Positions 38,855 through 50,800 are shown, counted from the first letter of the stretch. The stretch is DNA of 64,000 nt from Eudromia elegans (GCA_003342815.1 PTEX01000006.1:1123338-1187337), one strand, 5' to 3'. Notes: generated from the letters alone by a model not told the origin. Numbers and translations are program-made.

Positions 38855-41800
38855 CTGAAAAAATAAGGAGAAAACAATGTAAATAAAGGAGCAGGCTGAG
38901 ACACACAGTAAGGAGAGGAGTTATGCAAATATTTGCTCATCCTTACAAATTAAACAGTCTATCAGCAATATTAGAACGAAAAACCAGAATATAACCAATA
39001 AATCTCTGTGTATTTACTCCTTTCTTGACATGAAATAAAAGAAAAACCTTTCTTCGGCAGAAATAACATCACAAATTTCCTTCCCATCAAAAATTGGTTT
39101 CCTTGTGATTGTTGTTTGCAAATACTGCTAAGCAGTAAGGGCAGGAGATCAATTTTTGCAGCCATAGCACAAAGCGGCCCTCTTTTCCTTTTCCATAGCT
39201 ACTCTCCACCTAGTGGCATAAAACTGGGAATCACTACTTTGTACTATTAAGTTATGTGAATTTTTTGCCTGACCTTCTTAGCCTACAGTAGTATTGGCAA
39301 AACCAGCCAAGTATTAGCCAGCTGTATTGGAAACCTGCACACAGTGCCTCTCACTATCGAGGGCTGCAGCAATTGCAAAGAGAAATGCAGCAGCCCTAAA
39401 GAGGGCTGGGGATTAAACCAGCCTGGGCGGCGGAGGGAGGGGGTCCGTTTGGGGCTTGTTGAATCTGCAGATCACAATGCAGGTGATCTGGTTGCAACCG
39501 CGCTTGTTAAATGGAATCCAGAGGTTGGCCCTATGAGACAAAAAAGCATCTTTTCCCCCTTTTTTTTGTCACAATACTGAGTTCCTCTGCAAGTTGAACT
39601 TTTAACTGTTCTGACACTCATAGGATAAATGAGGTCTCTACATTACAGCTACTGTGATTAGCTGAGAAGAAGGTCATAGTTTAAACTTAATGAAATAAAA
39701 CGTGACTAACCTCAAGCGTTAGCAATTCCAGTGTCTCTAAGCGACATTAGGAGTTTACAGATCAGCAATATTCAAATTATAACATTCCAGTTATAATACT
39801 GTATTACATTAGTGTTCCACATATTTTTTTCTTTTGCAAATAGTTTTTCTCCTTAACTGAGAGCTACCCAGTTCCTCACACCCTGATGCAGGCAAGATAG
39901 CAACAGTTCTAATGTCCAGAGCCCAAGGCCTCTCTCTTTTCCCTAAGCCTGACTATTTGAGACATCCTCATTCAGGTAGCTTCCATCGAAGGACCTTTTT
40001 TTCCATCTGAACTTCAAGACTCTACTGGTATTACTGTTAAGTTTAACGTCAGTAGTCAACATATTTTATACGACCCATTCAGATGGCAAACAAGGTCTCA
40101 AATTTCATTATTCAACTTGTCCTGTTCTCAGTTATTCATCATTCAAGGCTAGCTTGTCTCCCATTTCCGATTTCTTCTGTTTGTTTAAACAAAATTCATG
40201 CAGAAGTGAAGCATCCTTTTGTTTTCTTATTTCACTAAAATTTTTATTTAAAATATACCAAAGCATATAAAAACAGAGATAGTGTGAGTTAATGGGCCTC
40301 CCTGCACGATTCATTGAGATCGGTTTCCTTTCCAAGCGGATGGAAAGCCCCTTAGGAACAGCCTAATCTCTCTCAGTGCTCACCTTAAACAAGTAGCAGG
40401 CTTTTTGGAAGTCCGCTTTCTCACTGGACAGCACCAGCATTTGAGGGGCTTTGCTTGGATTCCTGCCAGAACATTCCATCTTACAAAATACACTTAACAT
40501 GCTCCTAGGCTGTGGATGCTTTGTTCATTCCATCATTATCCCTGCTTTCCCTACTAAGATGCTGCTAGCTCAGACACAAACAGGAACCTTCTTCTGCCCT
40601 TGGCCGTACAGCTCTGAAGCACAGCCCACAGATTCAAGTGTTTTCTGATTATTTTTTTGTTTGGTCAATGCTCATCTTGATCTGAATACTGACAAAGGAT
40701 TAGACTGCTTATTTATACTTCTCTATTTGCTCTGAGAATGAGATAGCTGTGTACATCAATGATCTTAAATCCTTTCTGAAGAACAGTTTCTCATCTCTTA
40801 ATTACAAATTTGGCAGGATTTTTCTGTAAGCGCTAACACTGAACTTAACCTTTCTTCCTAAGACATTATGCAGATGTTTCAAAGATGATCAACTTAGAAC
40901 CTAAACAGTCCCCTAAATGCATTTGTGTTTAGCAGTGATTTCTGCTTTATTGGCTTCAGTAAGGAAAAAGGGGAGAACTCACGTGCAATCACGTAAAGAA
41001 ACACTCCACCTTATTATGCATGGAAATTACCTTTGGAGAGGCAAACTTGTTAGGAGAGCAGTGGAGGCAATTTCACCCTCTAGGGAGAGGCAGACTGTGC
41101 GACTTGCCAAAATGCCTCTCATCAACTCCTGTCCTTTCTCTCAGCTGGCCAGCCCCTGTATCACAGCAATGGACAAATGCAGAGCAGCAAAGAACAGGAC
41201 TGTCGCTGAGAACCAGCATAGCTCATTCTCATCCACACTGATTTTCACTCTGGTCCTGCAGATGATACAGCTCTAACTACGTACTTATGGGCTCTAAACT
41301 GTGCTAGAGCAGAGAATGGGGAAATGCACAAGTCTGATGCAACTATGTCAGTGGGGCTCTACGCCTAAGAAACACCAAGAACTGGGGAGATTGGGAATGT
41401 TCAGCATCACCTCCAAACCTAACATATCCCTATACTGAGGAATGGAAAGGACTTGGCTAAACCAGTTTTCCTGTAGGAATATAATTACAAATAGGGAGTG
41501 TATATATATATATTTACACACATTGCTATGGTGCAAACTCCTAAAAGTAACAACTAACTGCAGTTAAAGCAGAGAAGCAGAAAATAAAGTGTTTTCCAAA
41601 GCATTCATTCCCACAACAGCAAAATTCTGACATATCTGAGGAGACATCTACAGCTTTCAAGCAGAAAAGAAATGTGGAACATTATCTATTTTTACTACAG
41701 CAGACAGTTACTCAGTCTTGCATGTACATTTAGTGGCAGTTCTGCACTTCAACATGTTCCTTCCAGAAGACCTATTGTAACTGTCACAATTTAGAAACAA

Positions 41801-43531
41801 AACTAGCTTCTTCAGCAAGGTTAGGCAGCAGCCTGGCTTGCTCCCTTCACCTGGAGCTGAAGGAAGTCACCCAAGGTAAGTGACCCCTGCCTAGCTTGTT
41901 TGAAATAAAAGTTACAGTCCCAGGTAAGGTCATAAATAGGCAATTTCCCTCTATTGAATCTACAGTAAAAGAAAGGAGCATCTATTGCTTTTGCCTTTGA
42001 ATCATGCTGCCCTTTCACCAGCTGCTTTCTGAACATTAAAGGTTGCCAAATATCCTTAAAGGGGTAGCCCAGCTGCTCTGCTGCTCGATCTGTGTACAAA
42101 ATGCAGGTCGAAGCCTTCGTGAGGATGCAGCAAGTGAGCATCATTGCATCGCAAGTGCTAGATTGTTTGCACATGCTTTAATAATTGACACTGATAAGCA
42201 AAGGGAAAAAGCAGCACACAAGATCAGAAGCATCAAAGGAGCTCACTTAAAACAGAATTCTACACCTGCCTTATTTGCTTAAAATAAGGTGCATGGGAAG
42301 TCAAGACAGTAGAAGGAGGAAATGGTTTTAGAATGAGATGCCTGTAAAGAGAGAGAGGAAAGTAACTAGGTACTGTGTGAAACACACAGAGAAACTTCTC
42401 TCACAACCTGAAACTGACGTGCTTCCGGCCTGCTTGGCAGATCAAACACAAAGCAACAGCCAGGAAAGCCAAAGCTGAGGAAAAACCTTAGAGCATCTTC
42501 CCTGCAACGCTCCAGACCAACCAGCCAGCCCTCTGAGGAGGAGGGCTATGCCCTAGGAAAGACAGAAGCTCTGAGGCGAAGCCCCAAGTGCTTTAACCCT
42601 ACAGACGAGGAGCCAGGACGTTACGTCACGCACGGACTCCGAATGCTGTTGCAGGGCACTCAAGTCCCCCACCTGTGAACAACCAGCACAGCAACACAGA
42701 CTGTGGAAACCCTGGGGTATTCACAGCCTCCTGAATGCAGAAGAAGGGAAACCAAGCAGGTGTTCATCAAAACCAAGCTATCTTCCAGCGCACACACACA
42801 CATCCTCAGCTGCACCTGTATGCTCCTCATGTTAGAAGTTAGATCCTAGGGCTACTTGGGTGTTATTCCAATCAGCTTCTGGATCCAGGGAATGAGGCGG
42901 AGTCAGGTGAATGTTAGGTACCTACCATTTCATATTTAGGTGTACCTGAAAACATACAGCGACCTGTATAGCTGCAGGTACCTAAGAAACTTTCAGATAA
43001 AACACAACGTGCAGAGAAACCTCAAACTTAAGCTTCGGATTTGAGCATCAGGCAGTCAGCGGGAGGGGACAGGCGCGTGCAGCTTTTTCCCTCCCTGGCA
43101 GATCCCTCCGTGTCCCCGCTCCGCCTCCGCGGCACAGCGGGCCCTTTCCACGGATTCTGGGGGACGGCGGAGCCGGAGCGGGCGCGTGGCTGGGAGGCAG
43201 CGGCGCTCGCAGGCGCGTGCGCCCCGGCCCGTCGCGGTGCTCGGCCGGGCAGGCGCCGCTATCGCCGCCAGCCCCTACCTCGAGCATCCCCACGCGGACC
43301 CGGCGTCGAGCGGCATCCCCGCGGCGGCGGCACCACGCAGGGCGGCCCCATCGCTCGCCGCGATGCCCCGGGGCCGAGCCGTCCAAGCGGGGCAGCCCGG
43401 CGGAGGATGCCCCGGGGGACGGGGGCTGCGGAGCCGCCGAGCCCGCGCGGGAACGGGGAGCGCCGCAAGCGGCGGCCGCGGCTCGGCGGGGAAGCGCGCC
43501 GGGAGCGGGCAGGCCCCGCCGCGGCCCTCAC
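38855..43531 (-). other. ASPG: ASPG intron 1
   Basis: 4.7 kb. The part next to exon 1 belongs to the CpG island. A short TA run lies at 41500-41513. A 117-codon minus-strand frame at 41821-42174 has no family I recognise. No transposon end seen. Confidence 0.75.
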
Positions 43532-43685
43532 CCTTGTCGTCCGGCACCATGCTGATGGTGCCGCCCGTGTTGATGACCAGCACCCGCGCCGCCATGTCGC
43601 CCTTGCAGGCGCCCAGCGCCGCGCCCGAGGGGCCGCGCGCCAGCGCTCGGCCCAAGCCGGTGGCCTCGGCCCCGCTCTGCGCCAT
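43532..43685 (-). CDS. ASPG: ASPG exon 1 (start codon, GGT active-site motif)
   Basis: Codes residues 1-51 plus one base (phase 1 end) and finishes in a GTGAGG donor. The first ATG (43685) has G at -3 and G at +4. A second ATG at 43595 is equally well placed and begins MAARVLVINTGGTISM, which lines up with the mammalian N-terminus (…YTGGTIGM). The first 30 residues are thus an extra, Ala/Gly/Arg-rich leader with only two acidic residues. Thr43 in GGT is the expected nucleophile. The exon lies wholly inside the CpG island. Confidence 0.9.
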
Positions 43686-43727
43686 CGCCGCCCCGCGCGA
43701 ACCGCTACCCGCCCCGCGCCGCCGACT

Positions 43728-43746
43728 GGGCGGTTATAGGGGGCGG
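43728..43746 (-). promoter_or_regulatory. ASPG: ASPG core-promoter candidate: TATA-like box flanked by GC boxes
   Basis: About 45-60 bp upstream of the first ATG the minus strand reads CCTATAACC, between two GC boxes (plus-strand gggcgg at 43728-43733 and 43741-43746). GC boxes are Sp1/KLF sites. The transcription start is not visible, so which of these is used is unknown. Confidence 0.4.
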
Positions 43747-43840
43747 CGCGGCGGGGCCGCCCCTTCCCGCCCTGGGGCCAGGCCTGCGCGGGGCCGGGGG
43801 GGCGCTATGGCGGGCGGGGCAGCGGGGAGCGCCGGCCGCA

Positions 43841-43983
43841 AGGGGGGCAAAGTGAAAGTAAAGGGGAAAGGTGAAATAAAGGAGGGGAAAAAAAAGAAAA
43901 AAGCAGGGAATAAAAGGGAAACAAGAAGGAAAAAGGGAATAAAAAGGGAGTTAAAGCGGGAGAAGGGGGAGAAAAAAAAAAAG
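43841..43983 (+). repeat. Homopurine (GA/AAG-rich) tract upstream of ASPG
   Basis: About 143 bp in which roughly nine in ten plus-strand bases are A or G, made of irregular AAAGGG / GGGAAA units. It starts about 155 bp upstream of the first ASPG ATG. Not a simple single-unit microsatellite. Confidence 0.85.
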
Positions 43984-46355
43984 TTGCTGCCTGAGAGGGA
44001 CTTGTCCCAAGCAGCTGCTTTCCAGGCACCTCCCAGCCCGGCGAGGTTTGGCCCCGCTCTCACTGCCCACAGGGCTTCTGCTCGGCTTTTATGAGGAAGG
44101 AAGCTGTTATTCCGCTCCGGAGATTTCCCATCCGCGAGGCGGGGAGCGGGGAGGAGCAGGGCAGGGTGTGAGGAAGAGGAGCGCGCACGAGGGGACCCCG
44201 CTGTGCACGGAGGAGCCCCGTGGGATGAAGTGCGTGGCAGGAGCCTGCGGAAGGGCAGGCTCAGGGACCAGCGGTCTGCAGGCTCAGGAAATGCACTTGT
44301 GTTCAGCTTCTGCTCCAAGGGAACAGTGAGAGCAGGAACTTGGGATCACCGCCTTTTTCACTGGGACCGGCCACAGCATTCCTGATACTGCAGAAGGTGG
44401 CAAAGGAGGCAAGAGCATCTGTTTCATGAAATGGTCCAGCCACAGACCTGGGCTGGCATATCTGTGGAGTATGCACACAGGAGCTTGGCTCACTGTTAGT
44501 TATTTTGTCTCCCCTCTCTCTATTTTGTTTGACCTTTTCCTTCATCTCCCTGCCCCCGGTTATTCGGATTCTTGCTCTTCCATCCTGGCTCCCTTCCAAG
44601 CAGCGCTTCATTAAGCAGGTTGTGGATCTGCCACCTCGGTCCCTCTCCCACCGTTGCACCCCACATGTTCCCGACCCAGGCAGCAGCTCAGATGGCTCAA
44701 CCCGGAGCCAAAGCCAGCGAGGGGCACGAAATAATCCTGGGGGAAAAGACAAGAAGTTTGAAGTGCAGAGTGGTTGCACCCTGGACTGGTTTTTGGGTCC
44801 AGTTCAATGTGAAGGCTAATTTTGATACTGGACAACCAAAAGCGACAAGAATAGAGATGCAAGCAAAAAGCTGAGGGTAGAAAGAGGGTCTTACAGCAAC
44901 TCCTACGCTGGACCAGATATCCACAGAACTGTGTCCTAATGCTTCCAAATCTCTGGAGGAGCCTCACCAGGGTAGGGTGAGAGGGAAAGGTGAAAATACA
45001 ATCCCAACTACTCATCTTTTTCTGGAAAGCAGATTTTTTTTTCCTCTTCCCCGACACAACGTAATGACTTGAAAACTGTCCCCCTACATCTCATGTTCAT
45101 CAAAATCTTGTGATTTTTGAATATTCGATCACATATTCAGCACACAAGAGAAACTGTCCAGCTAGTTTTCTGCCCAAATTTAACATAAACTGTGGAAATG
45201 AATTACCTACCAACTCCAGCTGCTGTTCTTACAAGGGGTGTATGGAGTGTCCTCTGCTACTCAAATAACCTAGAAGCAAATTATATCAATGGAACTATTA
45301 GCACTCAAGTCTACAGTGGTATGGTGTCATTTTGCAGGATTTCTTCCAGAAAGAATTCCCAGTGAATAAGCTTTTGCCTGTCTGGTAGGAAATCAGTTTT
45401 AAATAAATGGAAACTATAAAATTGATAGAATCATTGTTGTCATATAAATCTGTTCCCTTTCTAATCTCAGATGAAAGGAACCCAATGTAAGGAATTTAAA
45501 GCCTTGGCTTCAGAAGAGAACAAAATAACACATCTTCAGTTCAGCTGTAATTTTAACTAAAGTTCAATTTGACATTCATTACTATAATCAATCAGAATTT
45601 CAAACATTGGTCTAATTTTTTGGTAAGTAAATACTATTCCAATTTTTAAAATGTCAGTGTCGTATTTAGTGTTACTTTTCCATATAAAAACATATTTTAA
45701 AACTCAGAAGTGTATGCTAATGACTACATACAGTTGATATTGCTTCCAATATGCGAGTACAGCAGTATGAATAATACTGTTACACTGGAGAACTAGTTTA
45801 CATAAGTTGCTAAGAGGTGTAAGCATGCCTTATTGCATGGCCGGATGGGTGGATGGTGCCTGTCTAGATACTAGTTCCACAGGAATTATCTTTAGAATTC
45901 AGAGGAACACCACCTAATTTTAGAATAAAAACGCCAAAAGTGCATATGTGGCAACTCACTGAATCTCCTAATTATGTTTAATTTGCTATTTCCCTTAAAT
46001 GATATCAAAAGAACAGAAACAGGGTAGGCAACACAAATTTAGGACTTTTTCTTCCAAGAAGAATATATTGCAACATTTGCTAGAGTTCAACAAAAAGCTT
46101 AGATAATACGTCTCAGAGTGCCAGTCTGGAAGAAACAGGAGCATCTTGTAAAACTTAATTGGCAAAGTTGCATTAAAACATTTAATTTTCTTTTTAACAG
46201 AGGAGAAAAGTGATGGCCTCAAATGACTTAATGAACCTAACTTCTGAATTTGTTAGAAGTGTGAAACAGAATTTTGGGGTCTGAATGGCAAAAGCGATGT
46301 TTAATACTCTATCTGGTAGCATTTGATACATCAGGAGGAATGCAGTGACACTCAC
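43984..46355. other. Intergenic DNA upstream of ASPG
   Basis: First about 300 bp is the outer CpG shoulder; the rest turns AT-rich. A 158-codon minus-strand frame (44303-44779) and overlapping frames on the other strand show no known domain. No repeat family recognised. Confidence 0.6.
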
Positions 46356-46435
46356 TACTTGAAAGGAAGGTCTGCCATTGCAGTTAGTTGTTCAGGGTCT
46401 TTACCTGCTTTGCACCAGGCATATAATCCATCAAC
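46356..46435 (-). pseudogene. Degenerate ASPG exon-14-like copy
   Basis: The minus strand reads GLYAWCKAGKDPEQ against GLHAWYKAGADLQQ in live exon 14 (9 of 14 identical). By eye, 25 of 37 bases match over the best ungapped stretch, and at least five of the differences are synonymous. The copy continues with an ATGGCA…CAAGTA segment and a GTGAGT where exon 14 has CAAGTA and GTAAGT, so the splice donor is matched too. A 3-base insertion and a 4-base deletion put it out of frame, and no acceptor is recognisable at its 5' side. It is on the same strand as ASPG and about 2.7 kb upstream of its start. Having the donor and some intron, it is a DNA-level duplicate, not a retrocopy. Confidence 0.6.
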
Positions 46436-47804
46436 AATGAAACAATCATTTTGATTATTTCTTTTTTTTCTGCTAGTTAACATTTTTCCATTATTCCATT
46501 TATTCTCAACACTACGAAACACAACGGGTAGAAATGTTGCCAAACGTTGCAAATGGCAGCTAAGTTACAGCAAAATCAAAACCCAATCAAACCACCAATC
46601 TGCAAACCCAGAACAAAAAGAACACTGTCATCATTCAGTACTGAAGAGAACTGTGCAATGATATTTTAGCATCTATCAACAAGTTAGAGAAAAAAATAAT
46701 TTTTTCATTGCAGGTTTTCTCCCTAAAAAATAATTTTAAGTACAGATTTTTCATGCATTTGGGTTCCTTTTTCTGGTGAGTAATACATAGTAGGTGATCT
46801 GTTCCTTGTAGCTTACATATTTGTTTTCTATCCTACACTATTTCAAACTCGCAGTTCTTTTGCAACCAACCTCTTTGATAAACATATCTAGTCCTCAAAT
46901 CTTCTTTGCTATAATACATGACAGTAAAAATACTTAACATTCTTGCATTTTACTGCCCACTGCTTAAGCTTTTATTATTGATTTTCATAATGTCATGCCA
47001 GCTCTGCAAGTTTTAGCCTGTTTTTGTAGATGAAGTTGAGGAATACATGGCCAGACAAAAGCCCTGGAGTTAAGTGGCAGACTGTTGGCTCTCAGCCCCT
47101 TTACTCAAGCCAGTAGTCCTTCATCTGACCATGACTTGAATAATATGACAGCAGATCAAAAGCAGAAAATAATGTTCAGATTAATTTATTTTTGGGTACT
47201 AAATGAAAACAAAATTCACTAACGGAAACTGAGTTCTAGTGGAGGTTTTCGTTTACTCTCTTTTAAAATGAAAATAAGACATAGGTTAGAAAAGTCTCCC
47301 TGGACAACAGTGAAAACTGTTGTCAGGAGTCTGCAAAACACTGCCTCTCCAAATTTATCCCAAAGATGAACGTGGTGAAGTTGGTTTCTAGGAAATCTGG
47401 TAGGTCTGTTATCATGAGTTTCTTTTATTACCCCAATAACTATAGAAGAAAATTAGCCAAGCAAATAAAAGCAGACACTGAGCAACTAGGATGATTACTG
47501 CCAACCCGTACACAGTGCATGAGGTTGGGAACAGGTTGCTGTACAAATATCGTGAGGCAAAGCATCTAGCTCTAGTGCCCAAGTTATTCAGTAAGCCAAA
47601 GGAAAAACATGCTTCCGGTATAGAAGCCTTGTTTTCTTAGGCTCCAAGTCACATTAACTTTATTTCTGCCCTGCGCTACAACTTTGGAATAAAAATTAAC
47701 TCAATTTCAAGGTAAAATATGTATTATAGGATGGTCCAAGTAATAGAAAAATCTGCATTAGAACAGGATTCCATATGATTGATACCTCTTCACTTGAGCA
47801 GCTT
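46436..47804. other. Intergenic DNA, no gene seen
   Basis: AT-rich. I looked for ASPG exon-13-like or exon-12-like partners of the relic exon and found none by eye. Contains a perfect 9-bp stem hairpin at 47303-47324. Confidence 0.6.
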
Positions 47805-47852
47805 GAGCATGGGGTTGGACTAGATGATCTTTAGAGGTCCCTTCCAAATGGT
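47805..47852 (+). mobile_element. CR1 LINE 3'-end fragment
   Basis: Short plus-strand match to the CR1 3' end: 'ggggttggactagatgat' followed by 'agaggtcccttccaa'. The terminal 8-bp repeat is not recognisable. 5'-truncated, as most CR1 copies are. Confidence 0.8.
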
Positions 47853-50800
47853 CCTTGGAGATGAACCACTTTTCCTGTGCTCTTCCGCCCTCCCAGACAG
47901 GCTCCCAAGATACTTCACCTACTATATCTCTGAAGAAGCCAAAGCCTGCTCTTCAGAAATAAGTCACCAGGCTATTCTTTGTCTTTTCACTTGGGTAGTA
48001 TGAAGGCCTATTTGTAAAATAGGTTCTGCTTGTTTTGCACCCAAATTTGCCACAAAACTGTTCAATTGAAAGGAGGAAGTTAAATGTTTTGCATAGTTGC
48101 ACAAGAAGGTAAAACAAATAATGGTACCCTTACAGTAGGTATTTCAAGAAAGCAGATGACTGTCAGCAAATATGCAATGCCTGTCTGTACAAGCAGGAAC
48201 AAATTTGCATCATGAGGTAACCACCACAAAGATGAAATAAATATAACTTCTGGACAAGCTAGATCAGACAGACTCTGACCTATAAGAAATAGTCCGTTGG
48301 GCCAGACTGATCTTGAGCCATGGAAAAATGTACATAAAACCCAGACTCGATAGACCCAATACTCAATAGAGCCTGGAGTAAAGATGTCCACTTTTAGTTT
48401 TCTGGTTAGTTTTTGGTTTCTGCTGTCAAAGAGCTCTTGAGCCTGGACATCTTTACCTTGGAACCACTACAGATTGCAGTCCTCAGAGCCAACAACTCAA
48501 CATCAGACATATGGTGTTACACACTTCAAAAGGACTGACTAATGTTCTGGTTAATGCTTAATTCTTAGTAACAGATTGATTGCTTTGTAGCTTGTAGATT
48601 TTAACAGTTGAAGAGAATGTTTTATGAGCACATTGCAATAATAGGACAACACTGCTACTTAGTGAAGGAACTATCAAAGCAAGTTCAGGGAAAGAGAAAA
48701 AAAGGTCATATGATTTTATATCCGTTTGCACCTGCCAAACATGCTGGTTCTTTTCAGTTCTTCAGTATATCTGTTTTAAGTAGAATCTAGCATAAAATTA
48801 CCATTCTCATTTAACAGAGATGTAGAGTTCACATGGAATTAAAGGTGAAAAAGGAAAGAAGGGGACAATGGTAACTTGTAAGAGGCAGCCTAGACTGACA
48901 AACTTTCCCCTTTAATCAAAACGGGAAACCAGAAAGAGAATCCTGTTGGCCTGAACTGTTCTTTCTACAAAGGACAAACTAGTAAGTCAAGTTGCCTCTG
49001 CAATGACATACACGTTTGCAAAGGAATCACATCAGAAATAGACTTCTTGGAGTTTTGTCAAGTTATTAAAAGCTTGAAGAATTTTTAATTTGAATTAAAG
49101 GGCAATTTTCTTCAGAGAAAATCTTCTAAAATTGGTCAACTAATAAATACAGCTTATTTGAAACTACTGTGCTTGCAAGTCAGTGATACCACTGACCTAT
49201 CACCTTCCTCTGCTTTTTACAAATCAGGTTCCCAGTCGAAACTGAAACCTAAATCATATCAATTTATTCTTTGTTTTGGAATCTTACATAAAAAGAACAA
49301 ACAAACCAACCCTGGTTTTGCTTTCTTCTGTGTGTATAACCTGGATTGCATATCCGTCTCAGAACTGTCCTTCATATTTCAGCAAGTTCTTGCTTAATTT
49401 TAAATGCCTTCCCAAGACACAATCTGAAGAGCTGTTCTATCATCTTACACAACTCAGTTTTCCACCCTATAATACAAAGGGACTCCATAAATTAAGGAAA
49501 AAACAAGAAGACAATAGCAAAGATATTAGTAATAAAGATTGATCAGGAGAATTAACATATGATGAACATTTCTAGTTTGTCAGCTGCCATGCAGTATGTC
49601 TTTAATATCTGATGACTGATCAATGGCATAAGTAATTGGGTGCTCTCAGTCAATCTGACAGTCAAATATATAGGGTTACAACATTGAAGTGTGATTTGAT
49701 ATGCCACCGATGGCTACACTGAGTAGTAGTTGGCTGAGTTTGCTGCAGAACCCACATCTGGTACTCAAGAATATAGTCTAACTGTATGCATTGGCAAGTG
49801 TGTAACTCAAATAGGTCTTTAAAGGCCCTAGAAAATGAAATTAAAATAGAAATGCTCTCTTTTTGGGTACCCATGACACAAAATGAGAGTCTGAATATAC
49901 AGGCCCATTGAAAGTGTCACCCACAAAAGATGACAACTAATTACACATGAATATAGATATGATAATTTTTTTATATAATTTATAGTGGCAGCTTATTCTA
50001 GCACTTAGGCACAAAGCATAGCATAGGAGAACTGAGAAGGCTAAAGATTAAAGGTAATTATAGTAAAACATTAAAGGAAGACGATGATGAGGTAAAAATG
50101 GCAGTGCATATATGCAGCAGTACTATAGGACAATTAATGAGATTACATGAATGGCAATGGATAAAAGAATGAACTCAATAGCATGCAGTCAATAGCAAGT
50201 TCAGCATCACGATTATGCCAGACACTCTTGCTCCCAGATCCTTAAGTTTTCTCAGCCTGCTTAGGTCTGCACAACCCTTCTCTATGAGCTCTCAGAAGTC
50301 TGCGCTCACGGCACAGAAGATTCAAGGGTTCCTGCCTGGTATGCCAAGGTTTGGAGAAGATATTCCCCTCTCCAGTAGTCAGTTTTCTACCACTGGGGTC
50401 TACAGCACTCATCCACTTCTGCTGACCTCACCTCGATGATTTTCAGGTTGTCTTTTATCCTCTCGAAGCACCATAGCCTGGGGCTTCATTTTGCTGACTG
50501 CAGAGGAGCTTGGTGTGCTGTTTCCCAGCATAAACTCTAGTTCAAAGAGCATGCTGGCATGGGCTGCTTGTCCTGCCCATATTCCTGCTTCATTGCCCCA
50601 TGGCAATCAGTTCCCCAAAGATATTCCTCCAGTTCCTCGGGGGCGTTGTTCCCTTTCTGCTATTTATAGCTGTCTTAAAAATACCATTACTATTGCTTTA
50701 CTTTTCCTACCTTGTACCAATTATGCTGGCTCAGTAGTTCATTAATTTAGCAATTGTTGCAATCTATAGATATTTTAGGGCTTAGCAGCTATGCTTGCTC

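Larger units (their letters stand above)
216..43685 (-). other. ASPG: ASPG gene: 60 kDa lysophospholipase / L-asparaginase, 16 coding exons
   Basis: Sixteen minus-strand exons, each bounded by AG and GT, join in consistent phase into an open frame of about 605 codons; human ASPG is about 573. Seen: asparaginase motif TGGTIS (residues 40-45, candidate nucleophile Thr43), HGTDTM (145-150, the conserved Thr147-Asp148 pair) and TKVDA (218-222, Lys219). From about residue 430 to 590 there are ankyrin-type units such as DGRTPLHIAASEGH. This order, a type I asparaginase domain followed by ankyrin repeats, is that of vertebrate ASPG. The family is described as cytosolic, hydrolysing asparagine to aspartate and ammonia, with lysophospholipase and PAF-acetylhydrolase activities also reported. 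The first ATG is at 43685, with a second in-frame ATG at 43595 (Met31). The last exon's acceptor is uncertain, so the C-terminal residues are provisional. TDRD9 lies upstream on the same strand. Confidence 0.95.
43050..43850. promoter_or_regulatory. CpG island over ASPG promoter and exon 1
   Basis: Very GC-rich stretch dense in CG dinucleotides, in sharp contrast to the AT-rich DNA on both sides; a weaker shoulder reaches about 44290. It covers ASPG exon 1, the start of intron 1 and the upstream promoter. Islands like this usually mark broad promoters. The long open frames here on both strands follow from the lack of AT-rich stops. Confidence 0.9.

Noticed and set aside
43186..44094. 302-codon plus-strand frame and overlapping long frames on both strands
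   Set aside because: They lie in the CpG island and purine tract, where AT-rich stop codons are rare. Composition is dominated by Arg/Ala/Gly/Pro and then Lys, no domain is visible, and the real ASPG exon 1 is on the other strand.
44303..44779. 158-codon minus-strand frame upstream of ASPG, as a possible extra 5' exon
   Set aside because: No similarity to ASPG or any family I know; the ASPG reading frame already starts in the CpG island.
50210..50760. Possible solo LTR with a TATA-like tttata near 50664
   Set aside because: No TG…CA ends, primer-binding site or target duplication could be located.
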